Position numbers and translations under genes: made by a program
Source: Ktedonobacter racemifer
GTDB lineage: Bacteria; Chloroflexota; DTOL01; JACQYG01
Length of the DNA: 14,761 nt
Direction: 5' to 3'
Assembly: GCA_020723545.1 (NCBI GenBank)
Contig: DYIS01000030.1
Location: 1 to 14,761 of the forward strand
In this document: positions 1-7,984 of the stretch, piece after piece
Position numbering within the stretch: position 1 is the stretch's first letter
How the letters are laid out: every line of letters starts with the position of its first letter
Notes under the pieces: generated by a model
What the model saw: the letters and a program-made list of their open reading frames with translations, nothing else
Told to the model about the DNA's origin: nothing
Databases searched by the model: none

Positions 1-1
1 T

Positions 2-991
2 GGGATGTACCAACAATTCTCGGCCTACCTCGACCATGCTCCCGGCTCGGTTGTGGTGGCCCAGGAGGGGGTGAGGAATCTCCTCGGCGCCACTTCACTT
101 CTCCCCACTGGCACCGCCGATTCCGCCCGCAAGGTGAAAGGGGTCTCAGAGATAGTGCCTATCCTCTCCCAGTTCATCATCCTTGACCTGCATGGGAAGA
201 AACAACCGGCCTACCTGGTGGGGTATGACCCGGCGATCGGAGGCGGCCCGTGGCGCCTTGCCGAAGGGCGTGAACCTAAGGCAGACGACGAGGTGGTCTT
301 CGACAGTGTGCTGGCCCGGCGGCATGGCATGGTGCTCGGCGACAAATTCGACATCATGGGACGGGAGTTCACTGTGGTGGGACTGTCGGCAGGAACGACC
401 TCGTGGATGACAAGCTTTCTCTTCGTCCGCAAGACCGCGACGGAATCGCTCCTGCGCGCGCCAAGTGCGACGAGTTTTCTATTGGTATCTCCGTCTGACG
501 GGATTGCGCTGGAAGAGTTGCTGAGTCGCCTGGACGATTTGCCGGGCACCGAGGCCTCGCTCAAGCACGAAATGATCACCAACGACCAAAAGCTCTTCGC
601 CCGTTACTTCAGCGCGCCGATCCGGCTAATGGTTGGGATTGCCTTTCTCGTGGGGACGCTGGTGGTGGGGTTGGTGATCTACACGGCCACTGTGGAACGG
701 CAGCGCGAGTATGGCGTGCTCAAGGCCATTGGCGCCAGGAACGGGGTGCTCTATCGGGTGGTAACCACGCAGGCACTCATCGTCACAAGCACAGGATCCA
801 TAGCTGGGGTGGGGCTTGCCCTCAGCGCGGCCCAACTGATCATGACGCTGCGACCGCAGTTCCTGGTGACGTTTGAGCCCACGGCGGTCGCCTGGGGCCT
901 CGTTGTCGGATTGACCATGGCGTTGCTGGCGGCGTTCTTCCCTGCTCGTGTCATCGCCGGGCTTGCCCCGGCAGATGTCTTCCGGAGGTAG
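2..991 (+). CDS. ABC transporter permease, FtsX/MacB type, 5'-truncated by the window edge
   Basis: This is an inner-membrane permease subunit of a MacB/LolC-like ABC exporter. The reading frame is open to the window start. Tyr8-Leu-Asp-His of the visible protein aligns with Tyr47-Ile-Asp-His of the next gene, so about 39 N-terminal residues, including the first membrane helix, are missing; the Met at position 5 is probably not the true start. The first half is a soluble periplasmic MacB_PCD-like domain, in which motifs such as GVRN and GGPW are shared with the neighbour. Three hydrophobic segments follow, at about residues 205-230, 250-282 and 293-320, with the FtsX signature EYGVLKAIGARNG between the first two. 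It stops 6 nt before the next start and is clearly co-transcribed with it. The substrate cannot be read from the sequence. Confidence 0.9.
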   Translation, partial: GMYQQFSAYLDHAPGSVVVAQEGVRNLLGATSLLPTGTADSARKVKGVSEIVPILSQFIILDLHGKKQPAYLVGYDPAIGGGPWRLAEGREPKADDEVVFDSVLARRHGMVLGDKFDIMGREFTVVGLSAGTTSWMTSFLFVRKTATESLLRAPSATSFLLVSPSDGIALEELLSRLDDLPGTEASLKHEMITNDQKLFARYFSAPIRLMVGIAFLVGTLVVGLVIYTATVERQREYGVLKAIGARNGVLYRVVTTQALIVTSTGSIAGVGLALSAAQLIMTLRPQFLVTFEPTAVAWGLVVGLTMALLAAFFPARVIAGLAPADVFRR

Positions 992-997
992 GGCAAC

Positions 998-2116
998 ATG
1001 CTGCGCTTAGCCTATCGCAATCTTTTTCAAAACAAAGTCCAGCTCGTGATCTCCGTGGGCGGGGTGGCCCTGGCGCTACTATTAATCCTTTCACTGGACG
1101 CGATCTTTGTAGGGGTAGAACGGCAGGTCACGGCCTACATTGATCACTCCGGCGCGGATATCTTCGTCTCGCAACCTGGGGTGCGGAACATGCACATGGC
1201 CTCCTCCTCGCTCCCTGCATCCGTAGTGGACGAGGTGAAAGCTGTGCCGGGGGTCGAATCGGTCACGCCCATCCTGTATCTGACGAACATGATCGTCGTG
1301 GGCCAGGAGCGCAACCTGGCTTACGTGATTGGTCTGCCGCCGGATGCCGTAGTGGGAGGGCCGTGGCGAGTCGCTAGAGGGATCTCGATCCCGACGGCCG
1401 GGGAGGCGGTTATTGATCGCGGGGTAGCGGAAAAGTCAGGCATGGAGATAGGGGACAAGGTCAAAATCCTGGGACAGGAATTCAAAATCGCCAGCCTGTC
1501 CGAGGGCACCGCCAGCCTGGTCAACTCCGTGGCATTCATCTCGATGGAGGACTTTGCACGGATGCGCGGGAACGCTCAGGCGGTGAGTTTCTTGCTGGTG
1601 AGGGTCAGGCCGGGTGAATCGCCAGAGACAATCGCAGCACGGATTGAAGCAAAGGTTGACGGGGTGACCGCTCAGTCGCGGCTGGCATTTGGCGAACAGG
1701 AGCGCAAGGTCATCAAAGACATGAGCACCGATGTGGTGGCCATCATGAACCTGGTGGGCTTTCTCATCGGGCTGGCGGTGATAGCTCTCACCGTGTACAC
1801 CGCCACATTCGCCCGGCGGGCAGAGTATGGCGTACTCAAAGCCCTCGGCGCACGCAATGGGCGTCTATACCGCGTAGTCCTGGCGCAAGCGCTTTACAGC
1901 GCTGCTCTGGGGTTCGCCCTGGGGTTGGCCTTCACGCTGCTGCTATCAGTGATCGTGCCCAGGCTGGGACTCAACCTAGCGCTGCAAGTCAGCGGCGCTT
2001 CGCTGCTCAAAGTTGGCAGCCTGTCGCTCGTCATCGCCGGACTCTTGGCGATTTTGCCGATCAAACAAATCGCCGGGCTTGACCCGGCCGTGGTATTCCA
2101 GAGAGGAGTGAAATGA
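998..2116 (+). CDS. ABC transporter permease, FtsX/MacB type (second of a tandem pair)
   Basis: This complete 372-residue permease is paralogous to the gene just upstream. The start is supported by GGAGG at 984-988, 9 nt before the ATG. An N-terminal membrane helix (about residues 17-38) precedes a MacB_PCD-like periplasmic domain (about 45-235). Three C-terminal helices carry the FtsX-type signature EYGVLKALGARNG just after the first of them. The 3' end overlaps the ATPase gene by ATGA, the usual sign of translational coupling. Two different permeases with one ATPase suggest a heterodimeric FtsX-type core rather than the MacB arrangement, in which ATPase and permease are fused. No membrane-fusion (HlyD/MacA-like) gene is visible, but one could lie before the window. 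FtsX-type machines usually extrude or act on lipids, peptides or envelope substrates by mechanotransmission; the specific substrate here is unknown. Confidence 0.93.
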   Translation: MLRLAYRNLFQNKVQLVISVGGVALALLLILSLDAIFVGVERQVTAYIDHSGADIFVSQPGVRNMHMASSSLPASVVDEVKAVPGVESVTPILYLTNMIVVGQERNLAYVIGLPPDAVVGGPWRVARGISIPTAGEAVIDRGVAEKSGMEIGDKVKILGQEFKIASLSEGTASLVNSVAFISMEDFARMRGNAQAVSFLLVRVRPGESPETIAARIEAKVDGVTAQSRLAFGEQERKVIKDMSTDVVAIMNLVGFLIGLAVIALTVYTATFARRAEYGVLKALGARNGRLYRVVLAQALYSAALGFALGLAFTLLLSVIVPRLGLNLALQVSGASLLKVGSLSLVIAGLLAILPIKQIAGLDPAVVFQRGVK

Positions 2117-2952
2117 CCAGCCCAACATTGCAAATCACGCGCGTGACTAGACACTATGGCTCCGGCGCTACGGAGGTGATAGCCGTCCGTGACGTTTCGC
2201 TCACCGTTGAGCCGGGCGAGGTCGTGCTGATCATGGGGCCATCAGGCTCCGGGAAGACCACTCTCCTCTCGATGATGGGTGCGCTGCTCAAGCCGACGGA
2301 GGGAACGATTCAACTCAATGGCGAAATCATCAGCGCGTTGGCGGAAAACCGCCTGCCCGACATTCGCCTGCGCCAGTTCGGATTCATCTTCCAGGATTTC
2401 AATCTGCTCTCGGCGCTCACGGTGCTGGAGAACGTGGCCATCGTCGCAGAGCTGGCCGGCATGAAACACGGTGCAGCGCAACAGAAGGCGGCGGCTCTGC
2501 TCACCGACCTGGGACTGGGTGAGCGACTGAACTTTCTGCCGGAAAAATTGTCCGGCGGCGAAAAACAGCGCGTAGCGATTGCTCGCGCCCTGGCGAACGA
2601 CTCTGCCCTCATCCTCGCCGACGAGCCGACGGCCAACCTGGACTCTAAGATCGGTCACGAGATCATGCGGCTGCTGCGGCAGATCGCCAAAGAGCAGGGC
2701 CGGAGCGTGGTGATCGTTAGCCACGACCAGCGGATTAAAGACATCGCCGACCGGGTGCTTTGGCTGGAAGATGGACAGTTCAAGGAGATGGTGACGATGG
2801 CGACCGATCCGGTATGCGGCATGGCGGTGGAGCGAGAGAAGGCGGCGGCGACGCTGGAGATCGGCGGGCAGACGTTCTACTTTTGCTCGAAGGGATGCCG
2901 GGGTGAGTTCGCGAGCCAGCCGGAAGTGTTCCTGGGGGTCGGAAACTCATGA
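2113..2952 (+). CDS. ABC transporter ATP-binding protein (MacB/LolD type) with C-terminal YHS domain
   Basis: This cytoplasmic ATPase energises the two upstream permeases. All nucleotide-binding motifs are present: Walker A GPSGSGKTT (42-50), Q-loop Gln94, signature LSGGEKQ (146-152), Walker B ending Asp170-Glu171, D-loop around LDS, and switch His204. LolD/MacB-type ATPases usually end at about 220-230 residues. Here the frame continues into a roughly 50-residue YHS domain (229-279) with DPVCGM (232-237) and a YFCSKGC motif giving Cys235, Cys258 and Cys262. YHS domains occur in copper and other heavy-metal proteins, so metal sensing or binding by the ATPase is a reasonable inference, not proven. 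An SD-like AAGGAG at 2782-2787 stands 9 nt before the in-frame Met229 codon, so a separate YHS polypeptide might also be made. The start overlaps the permease stop (ATGA). Confidence 0.93.
   Translation: MTSPTLQITRVTRHYGSGATEVIAVRDVSLTVEPGEVVLIMGPSGSGKTTLLSMMGALLKPTEGTIQLNGEIISALAENRLPDIRLRQFGFIFQDFNLLSALTVLENVAIVAELAGMKHGAAQQKAAALLTDLGLGERLNFLPEKLSGGEKQRVAIARALANDSALILADEPTANLDSKIGHEIMRLLRQIAKEQGRSVVIVSHDQRIKDIADRVLWLEDGQFKEMVTMATDPVCGMAVEREKAAATLEIGGQTFYFCSKGCRGEFASQPEVFLGVGNS
2782..2952 (+). other. Possible internal translation start giving a free YHS-domain protein
   Basis: AAGGAG at 2782-2787 is followed after 9 nt by ATG at 2797-2799, in frame with the ATPase. The 51-residue product would begin right at the YHS domain, with its DPVCGM motif four residues in, as in stand-alone YHS proteins. 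This may be a relic of a once separate, coupled gene whose upstream stop was lost, or a working second start. No expression evidence is available. Confidence 0.3.
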
Positions 2953-2997
2953 TCGCTACCAACCTTTCTGAGCAAGAACGGCAACCGCTTGCCTTCG

Positions 2998-3006
2998 TGC
3001 TATGCT
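2998..3006 (+). promoter_or_regulatory. Weak candidate extended -10 promoter for the two-component genes
   Basis: The 97-bp gap between the ATPase stop and the regulator start contains TG-C-TATGCT at 2998-3006, an extended -10-like element. No convincing -35 lies at 16-18 bp. It would give a short leader to the ATG at 3050. The gap shows no terminator, so read-through from the ABC genes is equally possible. Confidence 0.25.
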
Positions 3007-3049
3007 AGAGCTGGCCACCGGCAGGACATGGCCATTTTCGGGGGTTCGT

Positions 3050-3754
3050 ATGCGCGGTACCATTCTGATCGTAGAAGACAACCAGCTACTCCGGGATTCG
3101 CTGACCTATAATCTGCGGAAACAGGGCTACACCGTGCTCTCCGCTGCCAGCGGCGAGGAGGGCGTGGAGAGAGCCCGCCGAGAGAAGCCAGAGTTGATGA
3201 TCATCGACATCGGCCTGCCCGGCGTGGATGGCCTGGAGGTTTGCCGGGTGGTCCAGGCTCAGTCCAAGACGCCGGTGATCTTCCTGACGGCCAGGGGCGA
3301 GGAGACCGATAGGATCGTGGGGCTGGAGATCGGTGCCGACGACTACGTCAGCAAGCCCTTCAGCATGGGGGAGCTATTGGCGCGAGTGCGGGCGGTGTTG
3401 CGACGGACCAGGGCCCTGGCCGCCGGTCTGCCCACGGCGGAGGTGATCCGAGTCGGGGACATCACCATTGACCAATCCACCCATCAGGTGGCCATTGGTG
3501 GTAAGCCGGTGGCGCTGCCACCCAAGGGATACGAGCTTTTGCGACTCCTGGTGGCTAACGCCGGTCGCGTGGTGGACCGCCAGGCCATTCTGGATGCTGT
3601 CTGGGGCGAGGATTTCTTCGGCGACCCGAAGACGCTAGACGTGCACATCCATTGGCTGCGCCAGAAGATCGAACCAGACCCCCATGAGCCGCAATACATC
3701 CTCACTGTCCGCGGCGTCGGTTATAGATTTGCCTCGGTAAAAGATGACGCCTAA
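3050..3754 (+). CDS. Two-component response regulator, OmpR/PhoB family
   Basis: This 234-residue DNA-binding regulator is phosphorylated by the kinase encoded next. The receiver domain (1-118) has the acidic pocket in VEDN, phospho-acceptor Asp53 in IIDIGLPG, Thr80 in FLTA and Lys102 in SKPF. The C-terminal winged-helix domain (about 132-230) carries typical OmpR/PhoB features: the LPPKGYELLRLL helix, TLDVHIHWLRQKIE recognition helix and RGVGYRF wing. The ATG at 3050 was chosen over the in-frame ATG at 3002 because the receiver begins at once (MRGTILIVEDN) and GGGGG at 3040-3044 gives a modest SD; the upstream 16 residues are not family-like. The gene overlaps the kinase by 11 nt. Its likely DNA target is the 11-bp-spaced TTAA array after the kinase gene. 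The signal is unknown. Confidence 0.95.
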   Translation: MRGTILIVEDNQLLRDSLTYNLRKQGYTVLSAASGEEGVERARREKPELMIIDIGLPGVDGLEVCRVVQAQSKTPVIFLTARGEETDRIVGLEIGADDYVSKPFSMGELLARVRAVLRRTRALAAGLPTAEVIRVGDITIDQSTHQVAIGGKPVALPPKGYELLRLLVANAGRVVDRQAILDAVWGEDFFGDPKTLDVHIHWLRQKIEPDPHEPQYILTVRGVGYRFASVKDDA

Positions 3755-5162
3755 ACGGCTACGCTGGAAACTTATCCTCAGTTACATCATCCCCATATCC
3801 CTGGCCCTCTCCACCCTGGGCTTCTACCTGGTGTATGCTCTGGAGGAGTTCTACCTCAGGCACTTACAGGACGACCTGGCCTCCGAGGGAATCGTCATCG
3901 CCGATCGGGTGCGAGACGACCTGGCAGCAGACCGCACTGGGATCATCCTTCAGGGCCCCCATGCCAGCCCCGACACCCCGATGATGCCCCAGGCCCGGAT
4001 ACTGGTTCTGGACCGCACGGGGACACTCCTGGCCTCCTCCCGGGAGGAGGACAGGGGGCGGATCGGCCAGCTGGATAGCGAACCTGGAGTGGCCGAGGCC
4101 CTGCGCGGCAGGGCCACCCGGGGAAGGCAGGAGAGCAGCGTCCTCAAGGCTGACTCTTTCTACGTGACCCTGCCGGTTCGCCATCAAGGGGAGGTGGTGG
4201 GTGTCATCAGGCTGTCCCACGCCCTGGTGGAGGTGGAAACCGCGGTGCGCCAGCTAAGGCTGACCATCGCCTCCAGCGTGTTGGTGGCCGGCGGCCTGGC
4301 GCTCATCATCGCCTGGCACCTGGCCGGCAATATCACCCGTCCCGTGGAGGCCTTGAGTTCCGCCGCCCACGCGGTGGCCCAGGGAGACTTCTCCCAGCAA
4401 GTGAAGGTGAAGACCGGCGATGAGCTGGAACAGCTTGGTGACAGCTTTAACCAGATGGCCCGGCGCCTGGACGAGTTGGAGATGGGCCGGCGTAGCTTCC
4501 TGGCCGACTTATCTCACGAGCTGCGGAGTCCCGTGGGGGCCATGCGGGCCGGCGTGGAGACCCTCCGGCGCGGGGCCAAAGACGACCCGCGGATGCTGAA
4601 CCGGCTCCTGCAGGGCATCGATGAGGAATTGGCCAGGCTGGGGAGGCTCACCGGCGATCTGGTGCAGCTCTCACGGCTGGAGGCCGGGCCGCCTGAGCTT
4701 CACCTGTCCGCGGTGGCGGTGGAAGAGGTGGTCGCCCGAGCCATATCCAGATATCAGGCTGAGGCTCAGGGGCGCAGCATCGGCCTCACCGCCCAGGTGC
4801 CCCGGCGTATCCCTCTGGTACGGGCAGACGCCGATCGGCTGATGCAGATCCTGGCCAACCTTATGGACAACGCCTTGAAATTCACCCCTGCCGACGGGCA
4901 GGTTGTCGTCACTGCAGAAGAGGCCGGCCATGATGTGTGCATAGCGGTGGCGGACACCGGCGTGGGCATTGCTGCCCAGGACCTGCCCCGGGTCTTCCAG
5001 AGATTCTACCAGGGAGCGGGCCGGAGGTTCCGGGAACGGCCGGGGGTGGGGTTGGGGCTGGCCATCGTCCGGGAGCTGGTGCACGCCCAGGGCGGGGAGA
5101 TCTGGGCGGAGAGCCAGGAGGGGCAGGGCGCCACCTTTACCTTCCGCCTGCCGAAGGCATGA
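3744..5162 (+). CDS. Sensor histidine kinase with HAMP domain
   Basis: This 472-residue membrane kinase is the partner of the overlapping response regulator. The order is: membrane helix about 10-32; extracytoplasmic sensor region about 33-170 with no obvious PAS or Cys-rich metal site; second helix about 173-193; HAMP 193-247; dimerisation/phosphotransfer (HisKA) domain with His258 in FLADLSHELRSP; and HATPase_c with N-box NLMDNALKF (372-380), G1 DTGVGI (404-409) and G2 GVGLGLAIV (434-442). All catalytic boxes are intact, so it should be active as kinase and probably phosphatase. The sensor region contains a beta-rich stretch (about 84-158, ARILVLDRTGTLLAS onward) resembling dCACHE/PDC-like sensors. 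The ligand cannot be predicted from the sequence. No terminator follows before the regulatory gap. Confidence 0.95.
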   Translation: MTPKRLRWKLILSYIIPISLALSTLGFYLVYALEEFYLRHLQDDLASEGIVIADRVRDDLAADRTGIILQGPHASPDTPMMPQARILVLDRTGTLLASSREEDRGRIGQLDSEPGVAEALRGRATRGRQESSVLKADSFYVTLPVRHQGEVVGVIRLSHALVEVETAVRQLRLTIASSVLVAGGLALIIAWHLAGNITRPVEALSSAAHAVAQGDFSQQVKVKTGDELEQLGDSFNQMARRLDELEMGRRSFLADLSHELRSPVGAMRAGVETLRRGAKDDPRMLNRLLQGIDEELARLGRLTGDLVQLSRLEAGPPELHLSAVAVEEVVARAISRYQAEAQGRSIGLTAQVPRRIPLVRADADRLMQILANLMDNALKFTPADGQVVVTAEEAGHDVCIAVADTGVGIAAQDLPRVFQRFYQGAGRRFRERPGVGLGLAIVRELVHAQGGEIWAESQEGQGATFTFRLPKA

Positions 5163-5188
5163 GGAGGTCAACCATTGGGCACGTCAAA

Positions 5189-5227
5189 CTTTAACCAGAT
5201 CTTAACTCCCTCTTAATGCCCTTTTAA
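5189..5227 (+). promoter_or_regulatory. Four-copy TTAA direct-repeat operator, 11-bp period, for a PhoB/OmpR-type regulator
   Basis: TTAA cores start at 5191, 5202, 5213 and 5224, exactly 11 bp apart, mostly as CTTAA or CTTTAA followed by C or T. Tandem repeats with one-helical-turn spacing are the classic binding pattern of OmpR/PhoB-family dimers, for example TTAACA-like Bacillus PhoP boxes and the 11-bp E. coli Pho box. The array lies 27 bp after the kinase stop and its last copy overlaps a -35-like hexamer, the geometry of class II activation. The adjacent response regulator is the obvious candidate binder; this is inference. Confidence 0.7.
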
Positions 5228-5250
5228 ATACAAGCGCCCGTGATTGTGAT
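5222..5250 (+). promoter_or_regulatory. Candidate activator-dependent promoter of the small-protein/SpeE-like operon
   Basis: TTTTAA at 5222-5227 could act as a poor -35. A 17-bp spacer leads to TGTGAT at 5245-5250, matching 4 of 6 consensus -10 bases. The weak -35 overlapped by the last TTAA repeat fits a promoter that needs its activator. Transcription would start near 5257, about 45 nt before the first ATG. Confidence 0.45.
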
Positions 5251-5303
5251 AGGCTGCACCCGTTCGTAGTCGCAGTTGTCTCTGGGATATAAGGAGGCGG
5301 GAG

Positions 5304-5579
5304 ATGGACCATTCCAGTCACTCCATGAACAATAGACACCTGCTGATCATGCTCATCTGCTGCCTGGTTCCTCTGGTGGCCTTCGCCGTCATTACCGTTC
5401 TGGGAGTGCCCTTGACCTCCCTGGGCTATGTGATCCTGATCCTGCTCTGTCCGCTGGGCCATTTGCTCTTGATGCGCTTCGTGGCCGAACCTCAGGACAA
5501 GGCCGCGACCGGGAGCAGCTCCGACGGCCGGGGCGGAACGGCTGAGGGCGGACAGGGCGGGCCAACGAAATGCCACTAA
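5304..5579 (+). CDS. Small His/Met/Cys-containing membrane protein, DUF2933-like
   Basis: This 91-residue protein has a strong SD, AAGGAGG at 5291-5297, 6 nt before the ATG. A short His-rich N-terminus (MDHSSHSM) precedes two hydrophobic segments (about 12-33 and 41-59) with Cys19-Cys20 in CCLVPL and Cys49 in LLCPLGHLLLM. The tail is hydrophilic, Gly/Ser-rich and ends in Cys90-His91. The pattern resembles DUF2933-type proteins, which are often found near copper or heavy-metal genes; the family call is from memory of the motif, not a search. The positions of His, Met and Cys suggest metal binding at the membrane (inference). It is the first gene after the TTAA array and overlaps the next gene by 10 nt. 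A similar protein is encoded at 8810. Confidence 0.75.
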   Translation: MDHSSHSMNNRHLLIMLICCLVPLVAFAVITVLGVPLTSLGYVILILLCPLGHLLLMRFVAEPQDKAATGSSSDGRGGTAEGGQGGPTKCH

Positions 5580-7981
5580 GGGATAGATCGTCTTTGAGAA
5601 TCGGGCAGGGGGTAAGCAGCAACGTGGTTGCCACCCACCTGGGGGTCTTCCTGGTCTCCTGGAGCGTGATGGCGCTGGAGTTGTCGCTGACCAGGATCCT
5701 TTCGGTCTTCCTGGCCTATCAGTACGTCTTCCTGGTGCTCTCGGTGGCCATTCTGGGACTGGGCCTGGGGAGCCTGCTGGTGTACCGAAAACGCCTGGTC
5801 CCCCTCTCCTCATCCTCTTCGCTGAGAACCGTCGCCGTCTTTTCCGGGGCCGGGGCCCTCGTGTCCCTGGCCGCTCTGGTCCTCCTGGTTCGCCTGGCCT
5901 GGTTCGATTCGCTCCTCATCTACCTGGCCCTGGCTACGGTGGTCTTCCTCCCCTCAGGTATGGCCTTGGGGCTTGTCTTCACCCGATTCGTGAAGCAGAG
6001 CAGTTCCCTGTACTGGAGCGATCTCTTTGGCGCCGGCAGCGGCGTGCTCCTGGCGTTGCCCCTTCTGGGCCTCTTGGGCGGCATCGGGACGGCCGTGCTG
6101 GGAATAGTTACCCTGAGCCTGGCTGGCGTGGCCTTTTCCTTTCCCACATCCCCACGGCAGCTCGCCGCGAACCTGGCCGGGGTGGCGGTCCTGAGCTGGG
6201 CCCTGGTCCTCACCGCCACCGGCCAAGGCCTGGACCTGGAGTTCAGGGGCATCAGACTGGCGGACAAGCCCATGACCCTGGAACTGAACGATCCCAAGCG
6301 CCCGGCCTCCATCGTCTACTCCGACTGGGACGCCTTTGCCCGGACCGATGTGGTGGAGTTGCCCTCCCTGCCCGACGAGAAGATCGTGTACATTGACGGT
6401 GGCTCCGGTTCGGTGATGTATCGCTTCCCGGAAGGCCCGGTGGCAGCGCTGAAACGGGACATCGGGTTCTTTCCCTTCAGCCTGGAAGCGCCGGGCAAGA
6501 CCCTGATCATCGGCCCCGGCGGCGGGAAGGACGTGCTCCTGGCCCTCCTGGGCGGTAGCAGGGATATCACCGCGGTGGAGCTCAACCAGGGCACGGTGAG
6601 GGCAGTGCGGCGCTTCGCCGACTTCAACGGTGGCGTCTACGACCTGCCCGGCGTGAAAACCGTGGTCGGTGAGGGCCGCAACTACTTGCGGCGTAGCCCG
6701 GAACGTTTCGACACCATCTATCTATCCTTGACCGTGGCCCAGGCCGCCGAGATGAACGGCCTGGCCCTCTCGGAGAATTACCTGTACACCGCGGAAGCGT
6801 TCCAGGACTACCTGGACCACCTGACGCCTCAGGGCCAGGTGATCTTCAAGCTCCACGACGAAAGAGACCTGACCCGGGCCTTCGTCACCGCGGTGGCGGC
6901 CATCTCACGAAAGGGGGAGAGCCCGGCTCAGGCCACCCGGCACCTGGCCATGTTCACCGATAAGAAACCGGCGGTGGCCATGGGGCACGGTGCCTCGCCC
7001 ATGTACCCTCTCTTGATCCTGCGCCGTGAGCCCATTTCGCCGTTCGGGGCCGGTGAGATGAAGGAACGAGCCATCGCGGCGGGTCTCACCCCGCTCTTCG
7101 TCCCGCACGTGCAGGCCACCGGGCCCTTCGTGTCCCTGGCGGAAGGCCAGCGGGGCCTGCCGGAGTTCATTCAGGGGTTCACCCCGGCCAGGATGACACC
7201 AGTATCCGACGATCAGCCCTTCTTCTACTTCACCGCGCCGGGGCTTCCCGGGGCCTTGTGGTCGCTCCTGCTCCTGCTGGGGCTTTTGGTGGCCTGGGGC
7301 TACCCCTCCCTGAGCCGGGGCTCTGGCGCCGAGCCCTCGATCAAGGCGAAGCTCGTGCCCTACTTCTCACTACTGGGAGTAGGCTTCATGCTGGTGGAGA
7401 TCAGCCTGATCCAGCGCCTGGCCCTGTTCATCGGCCACCCGACCACCGCCATGGCCGCCGTCATCTTCCTCTTGCTGGCCTCGGGCGGGCTGGGGAGCCT
7501 GCTGTCTGGGAGGGTCCCGTCAGGGGACTTGCCGCGGCTGGCGGCCCTGGCCTCCCTGGGGGCGGGCCTATTGACCATCGCGGTGGCCATGCTTGTGCCC
7601 CAACTGGTGGCTCTAGCCCTGGCCTGGCACATGACCCTGCGCCTGGGCCTGGTGGGACTCCTTATATTCCCACTGGGACTTCTTTTGGGTATCCCATTTC
7701 CATCGGGCCTGAGGATGGCTAAGGACATGGCCGGGCCGGGCACTGCAGCCCTGATGTGGGGGGTCAACGGCATCATGACCGTGGCCGGCAGCGCCCTGGG
7801 GGTAGCCGTGGCGATCTTGTGGGGGTTCAATTGGAGTCAGCTGTTGGGTAGGGCGGCCTATCTGGGCCTAGCAGCCCTGGTGGCCTGGGGATGGTTGAGA
7901 CATAAATCGTCTGAGCTGGGGACGGCCCTCCGGCCGGCGTACGCGGTGGAAGTGGCCAGAAGCCCAAGAGGAGACAGGTGA
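5570..7981 (+). CDS. Large membrane protein with spermidine-synthase-like (SpeE-type) domain
   Basis: This 803-residue protein has about six N-terminal membrane helices (about 22-215), a soluble SAM-binding-fold domain (about 235-550) and a second multi-helix region (about 560-780). The central domain shows nucleotide-binding loop IIGPGGGKDV (313-322), the acidic residue in AVELN (Glu337) and GEGRNYL (367-373). It also has the SENYLYTAEAF and TPVSDDQPFFY motifs common in membrane-fused SpeE-like proteins. Where true aminopropyltransferases have the catalytic Asp in a VDxxD-type motif, this protein reads IYLSLT (383-388). It is therefore probably not a classical spermidine synthase; substrate and reaction are unknown. 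The start overlaps the small-protein gene by 10 nt and lacks a strong SD, consistent with coupling. The next gene begins 3 nt after the stop. Confidence 0.88.
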   Translation: MPLRDRSSLRIGQGVSSNVVATHLGVFLVSWSVMALELSLTRILSVFLAYQYVFLVLSVAILGLGLGSLLVYRKRLVPLSSSSSLRTVAVFSGAGALVSLAALVLLVRLAWFDSLLIYLALATVVFLPSGMALGLVFTRFVKQSSSLYWSDLFGAGSGVLLALPLLGLLGGIGTAVLGIVTLSLAGVAFSFPTSPRQLAANLAGVAVLSWALVLTATGQGLDLEFRGIRLADKPMTLELNDPKRPASIVYSDWDAFARTDVVELPSLPDEKIVYIDGGSGSVMYRFPEGPVAALKRDIGFFPFSLEAPGKTLIIGPGGGKDVLLALLGGSRDITAVELNQGTVRAVRRFADFNGGVYDLPGVKTVVGEGRNYLRRSPERFDTIYLSLTVAQAAEMNGLALSENYLYTAEAFQDYLDHLTPQGQVIFKLHDERDLTRAFVTAVAAISRKGESPAQATRHLAMFTDKKPAVAMGHGASPMYPLLILRREPISPFGAGEMKERAIAAGLTPLFVPHVQATGPFVSLAEGQRGLPEFIQGFTPARMTPVSDDQPFFYFTAPGLPGALWSLLLLLGLLVAWGYPSLSRGSGAEPSIKAKLVPYFSLLGVGFMLVEISLIQRLALFIGHPTTAMAAVIFLLLASGGLGSLLSGRVPSGDLPRLAALASLGAGLLTIAVAMLVPQLVALALAWHMTLRLGLVGLLIFPLGLLLGIPFPSGLRMAKDMAGPGTAALMWGVNGIMTVAGSALGVAVAILWGFNWSQLLGRAAYLGLAALVAWGWLRHKSSELGTALRPAYAVEVARSPRGDR

Positions 7982-7984
7982 GAG

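Noticed and set aside
3002..3049. Upstream in-frame ATG for the response regulator
   Set aside because: The added 16 residues are not receiver-like, the ATG overlaps a -10-like element, and the ATG at 3050 begins the domain directly.
4671..5171. Minus-strand open frame opposite the histidine kinase
   Set aside because: Covers the conserved kinase ATPase domain; composition typical of an antisense shadow.
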